Of a DNA stretch of 64,000 nucleotides, positions 22,640-34,548 are shown in pieces. The notes below the pieces were generated by a model. The model was not told where the DNA came from. It saw only the letters and a list, made by a program, of their open reading frames with translations, and made no database searches. Made by a program: the position numbers and the translations under genes. The stretch comes from Arthonia radiata. Lineage: Eukaryota; Ascomycota; Arthoniomycetes; Arthoniales; Arthoniaceae. Where the stretch lies: the NCBI GenBank assembly GCA_002989075.1, contig PSQN01000017.1:2115453-2179452 (forward strand), read 5' to 3'. Numbering within the stretch: the first letter of the stretch is position 1; each line of letters opens with the position of its first letter.

Positions 22640-23831
22640 TCAATCTGTACTCATTGTATCTGTTCCAATAGAGTCGGAAGAAGCTGACGACGAGCTGACC
22701 GGTGAGTCAGATCCCTCTATCTCGAACTCCAGGTTGCCGTCCACCAGATTCTTATAGTACTCTCCCAGCTGCTCCGGGTCTGGTATGATGCGCCACTCGA
22801 TCTTCGTCAACAGCTCCATCTCGAGGACAGCAAGTTCCTTCTTAGAGACTCCGCCGACTTTTGCGTATGTGCTGTTGGTCCAGAACACATCACAGAGACC
22901 TTTCGCAGCGACGGTGGCGGCCGCAATGAGAAACCGATGAACAGTCAGACTGTTGACTGTGAATATAGGAAAAGCTTCGCACAATTTGTCAATGTAATTG
23001 ACCATTGCAAGCAGAACAGGTGTGGGCAAAGTCGCGTGAAAGGTCAGACGCTGCATGTAGTCATGGACTGATATGCCCGGGGATGTTCTGTATAAGTTGC
23101 GCATCAGCAGAAAGCAGAGCACGACAGATCGCGGGCTCGAGATCGTACCTTGAATGGAACCTGGTAAGATGTGGTTCTTCCAGCTTGATCTTGTCATTGT
23201 GACTGACGAGGTCCATCAACAGCCCCGCAATCAGCGCAGCAAGAACTTTTGCTTCACAAACTGCGTAGTTGGCAGGGAGAATTTTGACTTCAACCCCAGA
23301 ACGTCTTCGTCGCTTCGGAGTGGGCTTACCATTCCCTGGCGCTGCGGGCGAGACAGGCCGGCTGTTTTCCGCGCTCGTTGCGGCTAGCGTTGATCGAGGA
23401 GTCTCCCGGACCTGAGGCTCGTCCGGAGGCTCTGGAGGCGCATCTTGCGCTGCGAGAGCAGCCGGCACGTCCTTGGAGTCCGCTATGGTGGGGTCCTTTT
23501 CCTCGAAAGTTGGTCTTTTCTTTTCTGTCAATGGCTTTGTGTAGGCCTGGAAACGATGAGCGGTGGGCGGAGATCCTGTAGGGGAGTATTGCGTTGCAGC
23601 CTCGGCTGTAGGTCGCTTTGGCGATCTGAATCCTGGTGGTGGAGCTCGCGCTTTGCTCGTGGAGGGAGATGCAGAACCCGACTTCCTAACGGCAGCGGAC
23701 GCGCTGGTGCGAGGGGAGGAAGGCGTGGTGGTGGTCCTGCTAGGGGCGCGAAACGAGTACGGTGATTTATGAGAAGCGGAGTATTTAGAAGTCGATGCGT
23801 TCAATTGCGGTGACGACGAGGACGCCAGCAT
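22640..23831 (-). CDS. Pho80/Preg-type cyclin (cyclin-dependent kinase regulatory subunit)
   Basis: Two exons, complement(join(22640..23087,23149..23831)), 376 aa. The first ~170 residues are disordered (S, P, T and A rich, with a KRRRRSG basic patch that could be a nuclear signal). The cyclin box follows: ALIAGLLMDLVSHNDKI, LTRFHSRTSPGISVHDYMQRL, then LLAMVNYIDKLCEAFP, TVHRFLIAAATVAAKGLCD and WTNSTYAKVGGVSKKELAVLEMELL. These are hallmarks of Pho80-like cyclins that partner Pho85 CDK; in Neurospora the homologue (preg) represses phosphorus-acquisition genes. The 61-bp intron falls inside an Arg codon in the first helix. The start ATG at 23831 opens the Ser-rich tail; an upstream in-frame ATG (23978) would add 49 residues of unconvincing sequence. 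The C-terminus is Ser-rich. Confidence 0.88.
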
Positions 23832-24343
23832 TGCTCGGTTGAGTATGTCTCTTTCCTGGCCAGATGCGCAACGCCAGTCGGATCGCTGTGCATCCTTTGC
23901 AACTTGCAGAGATGGAGAGATGCGCGATGTACAACGATAGCTCGATAGCTTCAGAGGCGGCAGTAGCGCAAGATTCAACGGCTGCAGTTCAGCGTTTGGT
24001 ACCTCGAGCTGGGAGTGAAGTGATGCAGGAGAGCGACGGGGCCCTGAGGAGATCGCGCGGCGACCAGAAGAAATAGAGACAAGCTACTGGCGCCGAGAAG
24101 AACATTGGACGAGGGAGGCAATCGTGACTGAGGACGTGGGCTCGTGGGTGACGCGAGAGATCAAACCTTCTTCGACACCATCCGCGCCATCTCACTTAGC
24201 GAACCGCTCACTACCCATGGCTTGGCATTGCGGCGTTAACCATCGTTGAGTCCGAAGAAACCTCTCTTCCTACCTGTCTACCAGATGGTGAATACCCTCT
24301 TTACTGCTATTGTGCGCCTCGCTGTGATAAAGCAGCCCCCTCC
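23832..24343. promoter_or_regulatory. Divergent promoter region, cyclin / Gid5-like
   Basis: The 512-bp gap between divergent starts, so promoters for both genes should be here. No distinctive motif beyond that is called. Confidence 0.45.
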
Positions 24344-27300
24344 ATGGCCCGTACAGACGCCGTCAGCGTCATCACCCAGCTGAGGACCACAACCCTACCG
24401 TCAGAGCAGCTGGCTGCCTTGAAACATCTCAAGAACCAGATCATTGGACACCCCGTCAGAAAAGAGCTCCTCGTCCAGCATGGCCTCATTGATGAACTGT
24501 GTCAGTTGATCAGGTCTATTCTCCAGTCTCGAGGGTCGCCGTCCAGACGGGGCGCCAACGGATCTGGCACGTCATCCAGCTGCAATGGTTCCGCTCCTGG
24601 CTCGGAGGAGCTTCATCTTCAGGCGTTGACTCTGCTGCGTAGCCTTGCCCAAGGTATGTTTGCACGTTCAAATTCGATCAGGTGTGGTTGCTGACTAGCA
24701 AATTCAGGGGGACCGTCAATCCTCGCGCCGCTGAGGAAAGCCGCCGTCGAAGATCTTCTCGTCTCATCCCTCGCATCAGAGCATAACGGTCCGAGAGTTG
24801 TGTGTGCTGCATTGAAAGCATCATTGAGTCTGCTCGACGCGTACGACTTGCTAGTCGCGAATCAAGATGATACTTTCAAGCCCCAGCACGAGAAGTGGAC
24901 TCAGCTGAGCGTGGCCCACGCGTATCGAGCGATATTGTCACAGACATCTCAGTCCTCGTTTGCCCGCGCGCAAGTGCTCTCTGTGTGTCAACTTCTACAA
25001 AAAACGACCTGCAACGCGGAGCACCAAGAAAGATTCTGTGCGACCGGCATTCTTGATTGCCTCGCTGCGCATCTAGCCTCACATTACGTGCACAGTCACC
25101 CAAAGTCCTCGAGATCTCTCAGTTCAATCGTTGCGACACTACCAGCGCCTCCATCTTCGAAGACAGTTCCGGAACTTCTTGGTGCAGTGAACGCTCTTGT
25201 TGAAGGCTCACGATATCGGGTCGCAAGCCTCCTTCTATCCCCACCGCTAGCGGCCATATTTGGATTCTACAGCAGTCAAGTGGCCCTCGAATCGCGAATA
25301 CACCAGCCATCAACCTATGCTCTTTATGACGTGAACCCCAGTGATACAGATGTGCCCTGGGTCCATAATGGTATACAAAAGCCGGACAGCAGTTTCACCA
25401 AAGCTTTTCCTGCTTTGGGATCTTCGCAATCAGCCACCAGAAACCCGGCTTTCATCGACTTCGCCGACTCCGACAAACCATATTTCGCAAGCGCACCTGG
25501 TGTTGATAGCGCAATCACACCTTGGCTCATATATCTGATGCGAATAGATAAGGGCTTGCTTCGAGTCCGTGCCGCAAGATTGCTGTCATCAATCGCTCGA
25601 ACAGAATACATCTCGAGAGCTAAATCGCATACTTTGGCTTTGCTGGTCATTCCCCTCCTGGTAGAGATCATCAAGGCCTCTACTCCGCTTGCCATGTCAC
25701 TAACCAGCGATCCATTACATAACTCACAATCACAGGCCGTCTGTGAGGCGCCCATTGCGCTCGGCTGTTTGCTCGAAGAGTCGGCTGTCATCTCTCCAGT
25801 TGTGCTCAAAGCTGCTCATGATGCTAAGATCGTTGAGGAGTCCGTCCACTATCTCCAAACGACTTTTACGGCAATAGAGAATCGAGCCCCACTGTGGTCA
25901 CAGAATGCCGAGACCGGTACGATGGACGAAGACCACTCGGTGACAAGGAGTTTGGGAGACCGTGGTGTTTCATCCAAGGTTGCGTATCTTTTCCAATGCA
26001 GAAGAGCAGGCCTGGGACTTATTCGAAGCATTGCGGGAAGCAGGGCCGGCGAAGAAAAGTATCGCAAGCCTCTTGTCGAGAACGGTGTGCTGCAGTGCAT
26101 AGTAGATTCGCTGAGTCCTTTCAACGCAGGCTCTGTTGCTGCGCTCCAGTCCCATGGTGGCAAGGAGAAGCTGGATGGGTCGATTGGCAATCCAGTGGAT
26201 GTACTGATTGCTGCCTGTCAAGCAGCTACAGCAATGTCCCGATCAGTGTACTTACTGAGGACGAGTCTAATAGATGTAGGCATCGCCAAGATATCCCTGA
26301 GGTTAGTTCATCATCCTCACGTTGACGTTCAAGTGGCATCGTTGGCTGTCATGTGCAACATGCTGGTGGACTGCTCCGCCTCGCGTCAGGTAAGTCGAAA
26401 TGCAAAGAAATGGATACTATCGACGATCATTGTTCGGAGCAAACTGACCTAAATTAGGGCCTCGTTGATGAAGGCGCTATAAGTACACTATGTGACCTCG
26501 CGCATTCAGCGGAGATCACTGTTCGTTCTGGGGCCTTATGGGCAGTCACGCATCTTGTTGATCAAGCTCCCAACGACATCAAGCGGGCATGTTTCGAGAA
26601 CCTCGGTACTGAATGGCTTCTGGAGTTGATGGAAGCGCAGAATGTCTCCGCAGCGTCAACTACTCCATATCCGGAAGCGTCGCCGTATCTATCAATCAAT
26701 GCAGCCTCAAATGCCATGGGGGAAAAGATATCACTCTTGAACACCCCCGACGACGACGAACACATGCGTGATGAACCATCACAACCATTAGCAAAAGACC
26801 ACAGTAATAGTGGCTCAAATGCAGAGCAGGCAAGTCTCATTGGAGGTGACGACGCGGGCTCGATGTTCAGCAAACCCCGTGAACCGCAGCATCAGGCCTA
26901 TCTTTCGTCTATTAAGTCAAGTGAACAGTCTAAGCGTGCTTCTCAACCTCTGGAGCTTCAACATCGCATTCAAGCTCATGCCATAAATATCATCCGAAAC
27001 ATCATTTACGGCACGGGCGACGGCATGATAGACTACGTTTTCAGCAAGATCGGTCGCTCCAGGTTCTATGGCCTACTCGCCTCGAAGATGCAGCCGCCTC
27101 ACTCTGGGCCGCAGGGCGTTGAGGCAATACCAATCAAAGTCCTCGAGTCTGTAATAGGGACACTGGTCCACTTCGCCGCCGGCCCGCCACGATATCGGGT
27201 AGAGCTTCTTTCACAGCATCATGTGATGCAATTGCTGAAATCTCTCTTTCACCACCCGCAGCCAGAAATCAAGTCAGCATGTTGTTGGGTTCTGAACAAT

Positions 27301-27555
27301 CTCATGTGGCTCGACAATGATGATGATAAGTCAAGTTGCGCCCAGCGTAGATCTACGTTGAAGCGCATGGGATTTGACGGTCCGCTCGAAGAGCTGAGCA
27401 AAAGACTTGCTGATGGTGGCCGTGAGCAGAGTCAGGACGTGAAAGAGCGCGCAGTGGATGCGTTGAAAACAATGCATGAGCCTGTAGATGGGCGTTCAGG
27501 AAGGCAAAATGAGCCCGGCGGTCTCGGACATGGCCTGGGAATGAGAGCGTCTTGA
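24344..27555 (+). CDS. Armadillo-repeat protein, Gid5/Vid28-ARMC8-like (GID/CTLH ubiquitin ligase subunit)
   Basis: Three exons, join(24344..24653,24708..26389,26458..27555), 1029 aa. Helical repeats of the armadillo type run through most of the protein, including LPSEQLAALKHLKNQIIGHPVRKELLVQHG at the N-terminus (landmark), PSILAPLRKAAVEDLLVSSL, VRAARLLSSIARTEY, VASLAVMCNMLVDCS and GLVDEGAISTLCDLA. The C-terminal block ends with the ARMC8-type SACCWVLNNLMWLDN and ERAVDALKTM. In yeast, Vid28/Gid5 links substrate receptors to the GID E3 that degrades gluconeogenic enzymes. A Ser/Gly-rich insertion in the first repeat and an acidic loop around residues ~780-850 are peculiar to this copy. The function is by homology; substrate receptors are not in the window. 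Confidence 0.82.
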
Positions 27556-27864
27556 GCGTCTTCTCGCAGCACGATTGACGAGTGTACGATACGCGCCTTG
27601 TACAGCTTTAGCACCCCTATGAAACAGGGGGTGCCCATCTTTGCCGATTACGCATGCTTGTACTCTTCCTTGTAAGGGTGACGTAAAGCATCGCCATACT
27701 TTGGCAGAGTTGCATTTCCATCTCGAGGCCTGCAATGTTCCGGTCTTGGCGCGACTGGGCGACGTCCGAGTGACCATTTCGTACAATGTCACTGCCACAT
27801 TACTTTTGTTGCCCAGCTGCTCGTAAACTCTGACATACGCTTTAGCAGTAGTCGCGTAGTAGAT
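27556..27864. other. Intergenic upstream of kti12
   Basis: A 309-bp tandem gap with the 3' UTR of the armadillo gene and the Kti12 promoter. No other feature is seen. Confidence 0.5.
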
Positions 27865-29024
27865 ATGGCGGTAAGTCGAGATCCAATCCCACCCAATGCC
27901 CACTCCAATCTCCCTCGCTCTAGCCACCGCTCAGCGCCCCCCTAACACTTCGAGCCTAGCTAATCATCATCTCCGGCCACCCCAGCTCCGGCAAGAGCTT
28001 TCGCGCAAACCAGCTCCACATCGACTTTGTCGCCCGCGCTGATGCTCTCTCCTCCCCACCACCCTCCAATGTAACCACGGAATCACCTTCCGCCGCAGCG
28101 CAGTCCACTGCAGCACCGACACGTCCAATCAAGCGTCGAAAGCTGAAAATCGACCTCGTGTCCGAACATGGCCTATACACTCCACGCTCTGCATACGCCG
28201 CCGCGAATACGGAAAAGACTGCACGTGCGACGCTCTCCTCAGCTATCAAACGCAGCCTCGGCCGCGACACCGTCACCATTGTAGATAGCGGGAATTACAT
28301 CAAGGGCTTTCGGTACCAGCTCCACTGCGAAGCCAAAGCTATCGGTGTACGGAGCTGCGTCTTACACGTGGGTGTGACAGAAGACAAAAGCAAGGAGGTG
28401 AATGAAGCGCGTCTGGCGCGAGCTGAGCAAGATCCAGCGACCGCAGCGATAGGCGGACCTGGCGAGCAAGACCCATACGAAAAGCACGTTCATGAAGAAC
28501 TGCTGATGCGCTACGAGGAGCCAAACCCACTTGCGCGTTGGGACAGTCCATGCTTCGTGGTGCCCTGGGACGATGCAACAGCGCCGTGCCAACAGATCTG
28601 GGAGCAAGTCGTGCTGGGCATGAGCACGAAGACGGGCGAAGACAGGCAGCGCGAGCGGCTTGCGCCTGTGAGGCCTAATGCTGCGACGGTGTTGCCGAGT
28701 GCGGCGAAAGAGGGGAGTCTGCATAAGCTGGAGAGGACGACGAATGCGATTGTGGCGCAAGTGCTGGCGTATGTGAAGGAGCACTCGGAAGTTGAAGAGA
28801 TCGGCGGCGAGATGGAGGTGGAAGGAGTGACGTTGGCTTTGCCCGCGATGAAGCTCAGTACGCCGCTGTTGCAGAGGCTGCGGAGGCAGTTTATCCAGCT
28901 GCAGAGACAGCAGATGGGGAGTCAGGGGTTTGGCGCCGTCGGTGAGAAAGGCGAAGGAGAGGACGAAGGGGTGGGACGGATGTTTGCTGGGTGGTTGGGT
29001 GACGCGTTGGAGAGAGGTGGGTGA
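27865..29024 (+). CDS. kti12: Kti12-like P-loop protein (Elongator-associated)
   Basis: P-loop ATPase that works with Elongator in wobble-uridine tRNA modification. The gene starts with a 6-nt exon (ATG GCG, 27865-27870) followed by donor GTAAGT; exon 2 runs 27960-29024, giving 356 aa. The splice is needed because TAG sits directly before exon 2 in its frame. It yields MALIIISGHPSSGKS, a Walker A loop at residues 8-15, exactly where Kti12 proteins have it. Further family landmarks are VDSGNYIKGFRYQLHCEAKA, the SCVLHVG strand, LLMRYEEPNPLARWDSPCF and a C-terminal helical part with LQRLRRQFIQLQRQ. A reading starting inside the frame at 28158 would lose the P-loop. The insertion at residues ~28-60 (Pro/Ser/Ala-rich) is longer than in yeast. 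Confidence 0.9.
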
Positions 29025-29316
29025 CACATGCAATTGTAGAGGTCACGGTAAGCACAATGACCACCGGCGCGCATACTGATGATATCGATTCCGCTGAAAG
29101 TGCTGCTGACTGCAGCGAGACAGGATGAAGAAGTACGAAAGCAAAAAGAAAATCTCCATCCATTAAAACTTCTCCGCAGAATTGAAAAGACCAGAGCCCC
29201 GGAGTCGTACCTCCAACTCTTGCAGTCTTGCGCCACCTCTTGCTTGTGGGCCTCTTTCAGCCCCGATCTTGTCTCCTTCTCTCCTTCGTCTCTTCTGTGT
29301 CTTTGCCCTCGTCGGC

Positions 29317-31528
29317 TCACGCAATCAAAACCTCCTCCTCTTCGTACTCAGGCTCCTCTTCATTTTCATCTCCGTTCACTGCGTTCATAGCAGCACCATA
29401 CATCCCCTGCTGCTGCTCATACCACGCATCGAAGCTTCCCGGGTCTCTCTTCATCTTCCAATTCCCAGGTCCCATCGTCTGCTGGTTGCGACGAGCCGTA
29501 ATGGTCGAGCAGCCGACGGTATTCCACACGCTTGTGCCAGCGGGACAGTCGCCATAGATGCTGCTCACGCCGTAGATGGGCATGGCGGTCGAGCCACCAC
29601 CGCACGCCTCGCCTGCGTTGCCTGGGCACGGCGTAGGGCTGGAGAAGCAAGCGGCTGCTGCGGTCGTGGTCGCTGAGGCCGCGATGTTCTCGCCGCAGTA
29701 GCATTGGCTGCCTGTAATTTTGTCAGTCAACAGCAAGCAAACACAAACAGACCAGGTGAAACCTACCAGAAACGATACCAAAGTTAGTATGATTAAAGCA
29801 AATGTTCGCGCACACCTCCAAGCTCATCGGGTTCCTATGAGGGTTCAGTGGCAGTGGTGGGTTGGCCGCATCGAATGGATAGCAAGCACGGTAGCGATAT
29901 GGCTTGAGATTGACGGGCGTTGCGCTGGCCCTGATGCTGGACTTGCTAGCCGATGAGACGGAGCGGACGGAGCTGACAGACGCCCTGCTCACGGAAGCGC
30001 GCGAGTTAGCAGATGAGCGACTGGCAGAAACGACGGACTGGCTGGAGGCGCGGGAGACGGAGGAGATTGAGCGGATGGAGGACAGCGAGGCGGCGACCGA
30101 GGAGACCGAGGCACGCGCTGAGGATCTGCTGGCGCTCGCGGATGATTGGGACGCGCTCCTGGAGGAGGCGGACGAGGAGCGGATGCTGGCGAGAGAGGTG
30201 CGGGAGGCGCGCGCTGAGGAGATGGAGGAGACGCGCACGACGCTGTTGGAGGAGATGATGGCTCTGCGTGACGAGAGCGATGAGGAAAGCGACGAGCTGC
30301 GCGCTGAGACACTGGCCCTGGCTGAGGAGAGCGAAGCAGCGTGCGACGAGCTGCGAGAGGAGACGCTGGCTCGGACTGAGGACCTGGACGCTGATGCTGA
30401 AGACTTGGACACAGACGTAGCCGAGCGGCGTGAGCTGACAGATGCGCTAGCGGACGAGTGCGACGAGACGCGCTGCGACACCGACGAGACCCGCGAGATC
30501 GAAGAAATGGACCGGACCGACGAGAACGAGACCCTTGACGAGCTGCGCGAGGCCCGAGACGCAGATTGCGAGGACGTCGCTAGCGCACGGGACGAGCTCC
30601 TCGACACGCGTGACAAGGAGGCTGAGGATGAAGCGACCGAGCGCGAAGACGACGCCACAACCCTTGAGGAGCTTCTCGACAGCTGCGAACTGATTTTGGA
30701 GACTGAGACGGACGAGCGCGACGCGCGGGCGCTAGAGATGGAGGACGAGCGAGCGATAGAGGCAGAGACAACAGAATTGGAGGCCACTGACCTCGAAGAG
30801 GAGGCGGAGATCCTGGAAATGCTTTGTGCCGAGCTTGCAGACACTCGCGACGCGCTGACGGAGTTGCGAGAGGCGCTTTGGACGCTAGAGGCCGAGGCAC
30901 GCGAGGAGAGATAGGACACTCGAGAGACGCTGGCGGCGCTAGACGCTGAGACTCGAGATGAGCTGGCAGAGGCGCGAGAGACGCTTTCTGAGCTTTGCGC
31001 GGATATGTATGATTGTGATGCTGAGGAGCGGCTTGCGGCGATGACGGAGGACCAGGAGGAGCGCGAGGCTGCTACTGCGGAAGAGCTCTGAGCTGCGGCG
31101 AGCGCGCGGTTGTAGAAGAGACCGGCGAACCCATTGCCACCGCAGGGTTGAGTTGTGTTGGAGTCGCAAGGTAAGTTGCAGTTCGACTCGGCCGTCGGCG
31201 AGGCGTAGATGTTAACGGCGTTACCACAGTAGCATTGCGAGGTGTACTCCACGGCAGCGTAGGCGAAGTTGTTAGTCGCGCATGTCTGGATACACCATTG
31301 CAGTGTCTCGACGCCAGTGCCATCGTAATAGTTCGGGAGGATGTACTAATGCCAGCTCGTCAGCACATGCTGCCCTTCAAGAATACTCTCAGAACATCCT
31401 TACACGGCGGGTAGCATCCTCTGCGTAGCAACCTTGGTAATCATAGGTGCCTGCGGTCGAACCAATCTAACATGAAAGCGTTAGCAATCATACGAACAGA
31501 CCTCGTACTGAGACGAGATTGATGGCAT
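29317..31528 (-). CDS. Double-WSC-domain protein with long serine-rich linker
   Basis: Read as complement(join(29317..29711,29767..31345,31404..31466,31502..31528)), 687 aa. WSC domain 1 (about residues 10-112) shows YQGCYAEDATRR, then CIQTCATNN, SQCYCGNAV and PCGGNGFAGLFYN. A linker of about 385 residues, mostly Ser/Ala/Arg/Val (SRASASS-like units), follows. WSC domain 2 (about 505-600) shows YRACYPFD, CANICFNHTNFGIVSG, SQCYCGENI and ACGGGSTAMPIYG. The tail ends in acidic EEEPEYEEEEV. WSC domains bind wall glycans, and fungal sensors of this type are usually membrane-anchored. I see no transmembrane helix, GPI-like tail or signal peptide: the first exon (MPSISSQYE) is the best in-phase ATG, so a true 5' exon may be missed. 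The WSC assignment is firm; the N-terminus is not. Confidence 0.75.
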
Positions 31529-32094
31529 CCTGGTGGTTAGTAGACACCTAAGACATGTCAGTTCCGAAGTCCCTGCTCGGCTAACAGATCAAAACTCACC
31601 GGATTGCACTATTAAATGGCAAGGATTAGTAACGCGCATGTCCCGCATTGAAGAGGCTGGTAGGAATGTGCTAGAGAACGTGTCTGTCAGTGGGAAACGC
31701 GTCTTGAAAGGACGCGTCAAGATGGAATGGTGCTACCACCGAGGCCCAACCGTCCTCTGCTATTGGGCGCTATTTAAAGAAGACTAGATAGCACAGTGGA
31801 GTCTTTTGGCTCTTGCAGCAAACCTGCCCACTTAATGGTGGGTGATTGCCATGTAATGGCGTATGTTCGCACAACGGCAAGACGGCAATGGACGTTAGGA
31901 AGTGCTGTACTTGACCAACGCACACGCTGTGCTAATGATCAAGAATGGGCCACGGAGACACAAGCATAAACAGCACTGGTGAGGCTTTTGTCATGGCATG
32001 TATTTCATTCAACCAGAGGACAATTTCAAAGAATGAAAATACAGGCCGTATTGAACCTAAAGGCATATCCGATCGTGATATCTATTCACGCATC
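31529..32094. other. Intergenic, likely promoter of the WSC gene
   Basis: A 566-bp gap. A TATA-like TTTAAATA on the minus strand (31771-31778) suggests the WSC transcript starts near 31740, leaving about 200 nt where an unrecognised 5' exon could lie. The rest is the 3' flank of the SGNH gene. Confidence 0.45.
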
Positions 32095-33168
32095 TCACCA
32101 ATAGGCAAGCGAGATCGCCTTCGCCATGTCAGCCGCCAACAAGCTATGCATACGGGCCGTGGGATCGAGGTATTCCACCCAGTAGTAGTCGTTGGCATGA
32201 CCGTGTATAAAACACCACGCAAAGCTGTCAATGCCGGGTTGAGGGTCGATGAAGCTTCTGTCGCAGATATCGTCACCCGGCGTCATCATCGTGAAATCGT
32301 AGGCTGCCGCATTGTCATAAATGTTCATCATGAAGCCGAACGCATCGTAATACTGGATCCGTTTTCCGGAACTCTGCTCGAGGGCTATCAAGTCGTTTCT
32401 GAGATTCTCGTTGACTCTTTGGATCAGCTGGCCATAAGTCGTAATGATGCCCGTATCGTTCGTCAGATAGCGTCGAACGACAGGTGCGACATGCCTGTTG
32501 TAGATGTTTGGGACGAACAGGTTCTCAGCGCCGTTGTCGATGAGCGTCTCAACCTGCTTGGTGATCTCTTTTGCAAGCTGGCAGGTGAAATCTATGTTGT
32601 TCTGCCAATCCAATGGAAAATACGGTGACAGTATTGGCGCACCGTCTTGTGCAAGGCCAAGCACAACGTCGTTGTTACCCGTCCAAACAAAGTTGAGCGA
32701 CTTGTCAATCTCATCTTTGAAAGGCCCTGTAGTGAAATTTTGGATCTGGTCTTGGACGGAGGGAACCCCTGAGTTCGACTTGACCAGGACATTGGAGACG
32801 AGCGCCCCAAAGTTTTGTCCGCCGTCCGTGTGGCCATAGGCGTAGTCGTATACGATGGAGAGGCCCAATCTCTGCGACATTTGCTCGACGGCGACTAGAC
32901 CGTTAGTCCAGGTGTCGAAGCCGTAAATCCATTCCGGATCTCCGGCCAACCCGTGGTCGGACGAGCCGTTACCGCGGTCAGAGAGGTTGTCGCCGAAGAT
33001 GATGATTTTGTCGAAAGGTATGTTGTTCGCGTGTGGAGTGGCTAAGCCAGTCTGACATGCCGGTGATAGGGCTGTTGTTGAGGCGCCAGACAGCTGACAC
33101 TCGGCTGCAATGGGCGATGCAGTCGCGAGATTCAGTACAAGAAGCAAGGAAAGGAAGATGGTAGACAT
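32095..33168 (-). CDS. Secreted SGNH/GDSL-fold protein with Asn in place of the nucleophile Ser
   Basis: A single exon of 357 aa. Residues 1-~18 (MSTIFLSLLLVLNLATAS) form a signal peptide with AxA-like cleavage. The SGNH fold follows: block I is IIIFGDNLSDRGNGS where enzymes have GDS; block III is FVWTGNNDVV with the family Asn; block V retains Asp and His in EYLDPTARMHSLL. Overall this matches fungal secreted GDSL/CE16-like esterases (DTWTNGLVAVEQMSQRLG also fits). The Asn codon AAC differs from the Ser codon AGC by one base. The frame is open and the other catalytic residues remain, so this looks like a pseudoenzyme or an atypical hydrolase, not a decayed gene. Some fungal relatives also vary at this position, to my knowledge, but I cannot check how widely. 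Confidence 0.85.
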   Translation of the reverse strand: MSTIFLSLLLVLNLATASPIAAECQLSGASTTALSPACQTGLATPHANNIPFDKIIIFGDNLSDRGNGSSDHGLAGDPEWIYGFDTWTNGLVAVEQMSQRLGLSIVYDYAYGHTDGGQNFGALVSNVLVKSNSGVPSVQDQIQNFTTGPFKDEIDKSLNFVWTGNNDVVLGLAQDGAPILSPYFPLDWQNNIDFTCQLAKEITKQVETLIDNGAENLFVPNIYNRHVAPVVRRYLTNDTGIITTYGQLIQRVNENLRNDLIALEQSSGKRIQYYDAFGFMMNIYDNAAAYDFTMMTPGDDICDRSFIDPQPGIDSFAWCFIHGHANDYYWVEYLDPTARMHSLLAADMAKAISLAYW

Positions 33169-34548
33169 GATAGTGAGTATGGGTGAGGACCTGCAGCGAG
33201 TGAGGAAGATGAAAACATCGCCAGCAATATAAGTAGTCTTCGAGCTTCAGACCGTGTCGTGAAACTTGCCTCATTTTAGTCCATAGCCTAAACCCATCTC
33301 CCTACAGTGCACATTCGTACCGCGAGGACTCAACCAACTGAGAATAGAAATGTTGTGCACTATTCGAAGAGGCATACGCACATGAGATCAACATGACGAC
33401 CATTCTGATCACATACTTACTCCTTGAGGGGTTTTGACTTGATGGTAGACGAATGAGCGTCAAAGTGTAGATAGCGGTGCCAGCATCGTACTCAGCATTC
33501 TCGTTGTGTTCGTCACCATCGTCCGGGAAGTAGCATCTGTGTAAACGAAGTGATAGGATTGAAAGTCTTGCTAGCGGTCGCAAGCCTTGAAATAGCTCAA
33601 AATCTGCCTCAAGTGGTAAATACACTATAGGTATTTGGACCTAGTATGCAAAGCCGATCTTCATGTTAGCCATGTTGGCAGCACTGCGGCACGACCTACT
33701 TGTGTTGATAATGCGGGTCGAACTGCTTTACCTGAGGTCTGAAATATATCCGAGAACCGGTGTAGATTGCTGCTCTGGGGTATGAAGCGAGTTCCAGCAG
33801 ATGCTCGACGAGCGATCGGAACAACAATTCGAAGGGAGAGGGTGGGCGGGTCTAGACAAGTGTCTTGCGTCCCATTCCCAGCCATAACGATCCTCGTTCG
33901 CGCTCTCGTCTTGTCGTCGTGTCATCTAGCTGGTTTCCGTCATGAGTGAAGCGCAAGTTCAGGCGAGGTTAGGGACAGGATCGAAGTCAGGATCCCTGGT
34001 GTCTCTCGGTGCGATATTAGCAGAGGCTGAATGTGCGTCAAAAGAGCCGTGGCCTGCTGCATCTGGTGATTTTCTGCCTCTATTCCTATCACAACTCGCA
34101 TAGTGACTCTAAATGAATCGCAGGTGGTGTGCTTGAAGACAGAGAAAGCAGGTTATGCAGACAGCTTGATGTTTCAGGTGGAGGAGCCAGTCCACGGAGC
34201 CTCATCCTTCGAGAACGACGCTTGTTCAGAGCTCGGGCCAAGTGTACCGTATCATGCAAGACGCTAGAACCTCGGGAGCTTCCATTGTCATGTGATATTG
34301 AATGTTGCTGACCAACTGCTCCTCTCTTTGTCACCTTCAGCCCTCCTCATTCATGCGCTCTAGTATCTTCCAATCGGCTCTGAAGTATCACTCATCAGTA
34401 GGAATCTTACTTGGAAGAAGCGGCCACCCACACGCGATCCATACCTCTCGTTGCCTACGCCCGTCCAGGCTTATCGTCACATTCCAGCGATCCAACGTAT
34501 GAGTACCGGGCATCTGCAAGCAGAATTGTAGCTAAAGTCAGCAATCAG
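33169..34548. other. Gene-poor stretch upstream of glutathione peroxidase
   Basis: A 1380-bp gap. It holds promoter of the SGNH gene (TATATAAG-like CAATATAAG near 33224-33232 on the plus strand reading, reversed for that gene) and of the peroxidase. Several short frames (60-107 codons) resemble nothing and are interrupted in all frames. No RNA gene is seen. Confidence 0.5.

Noticed and set aside
29904-30914. Plus-strand open frame of 336 codons rich in Glu, Asp, Arg and Ala.
   Set aside because: It is the complement of the Ser-rich linker of the WSC gene: Ser codons on one strand read as Arg, Asp and Glu on the other. It has no domain resemblance and covers exactly the low-complexity part.
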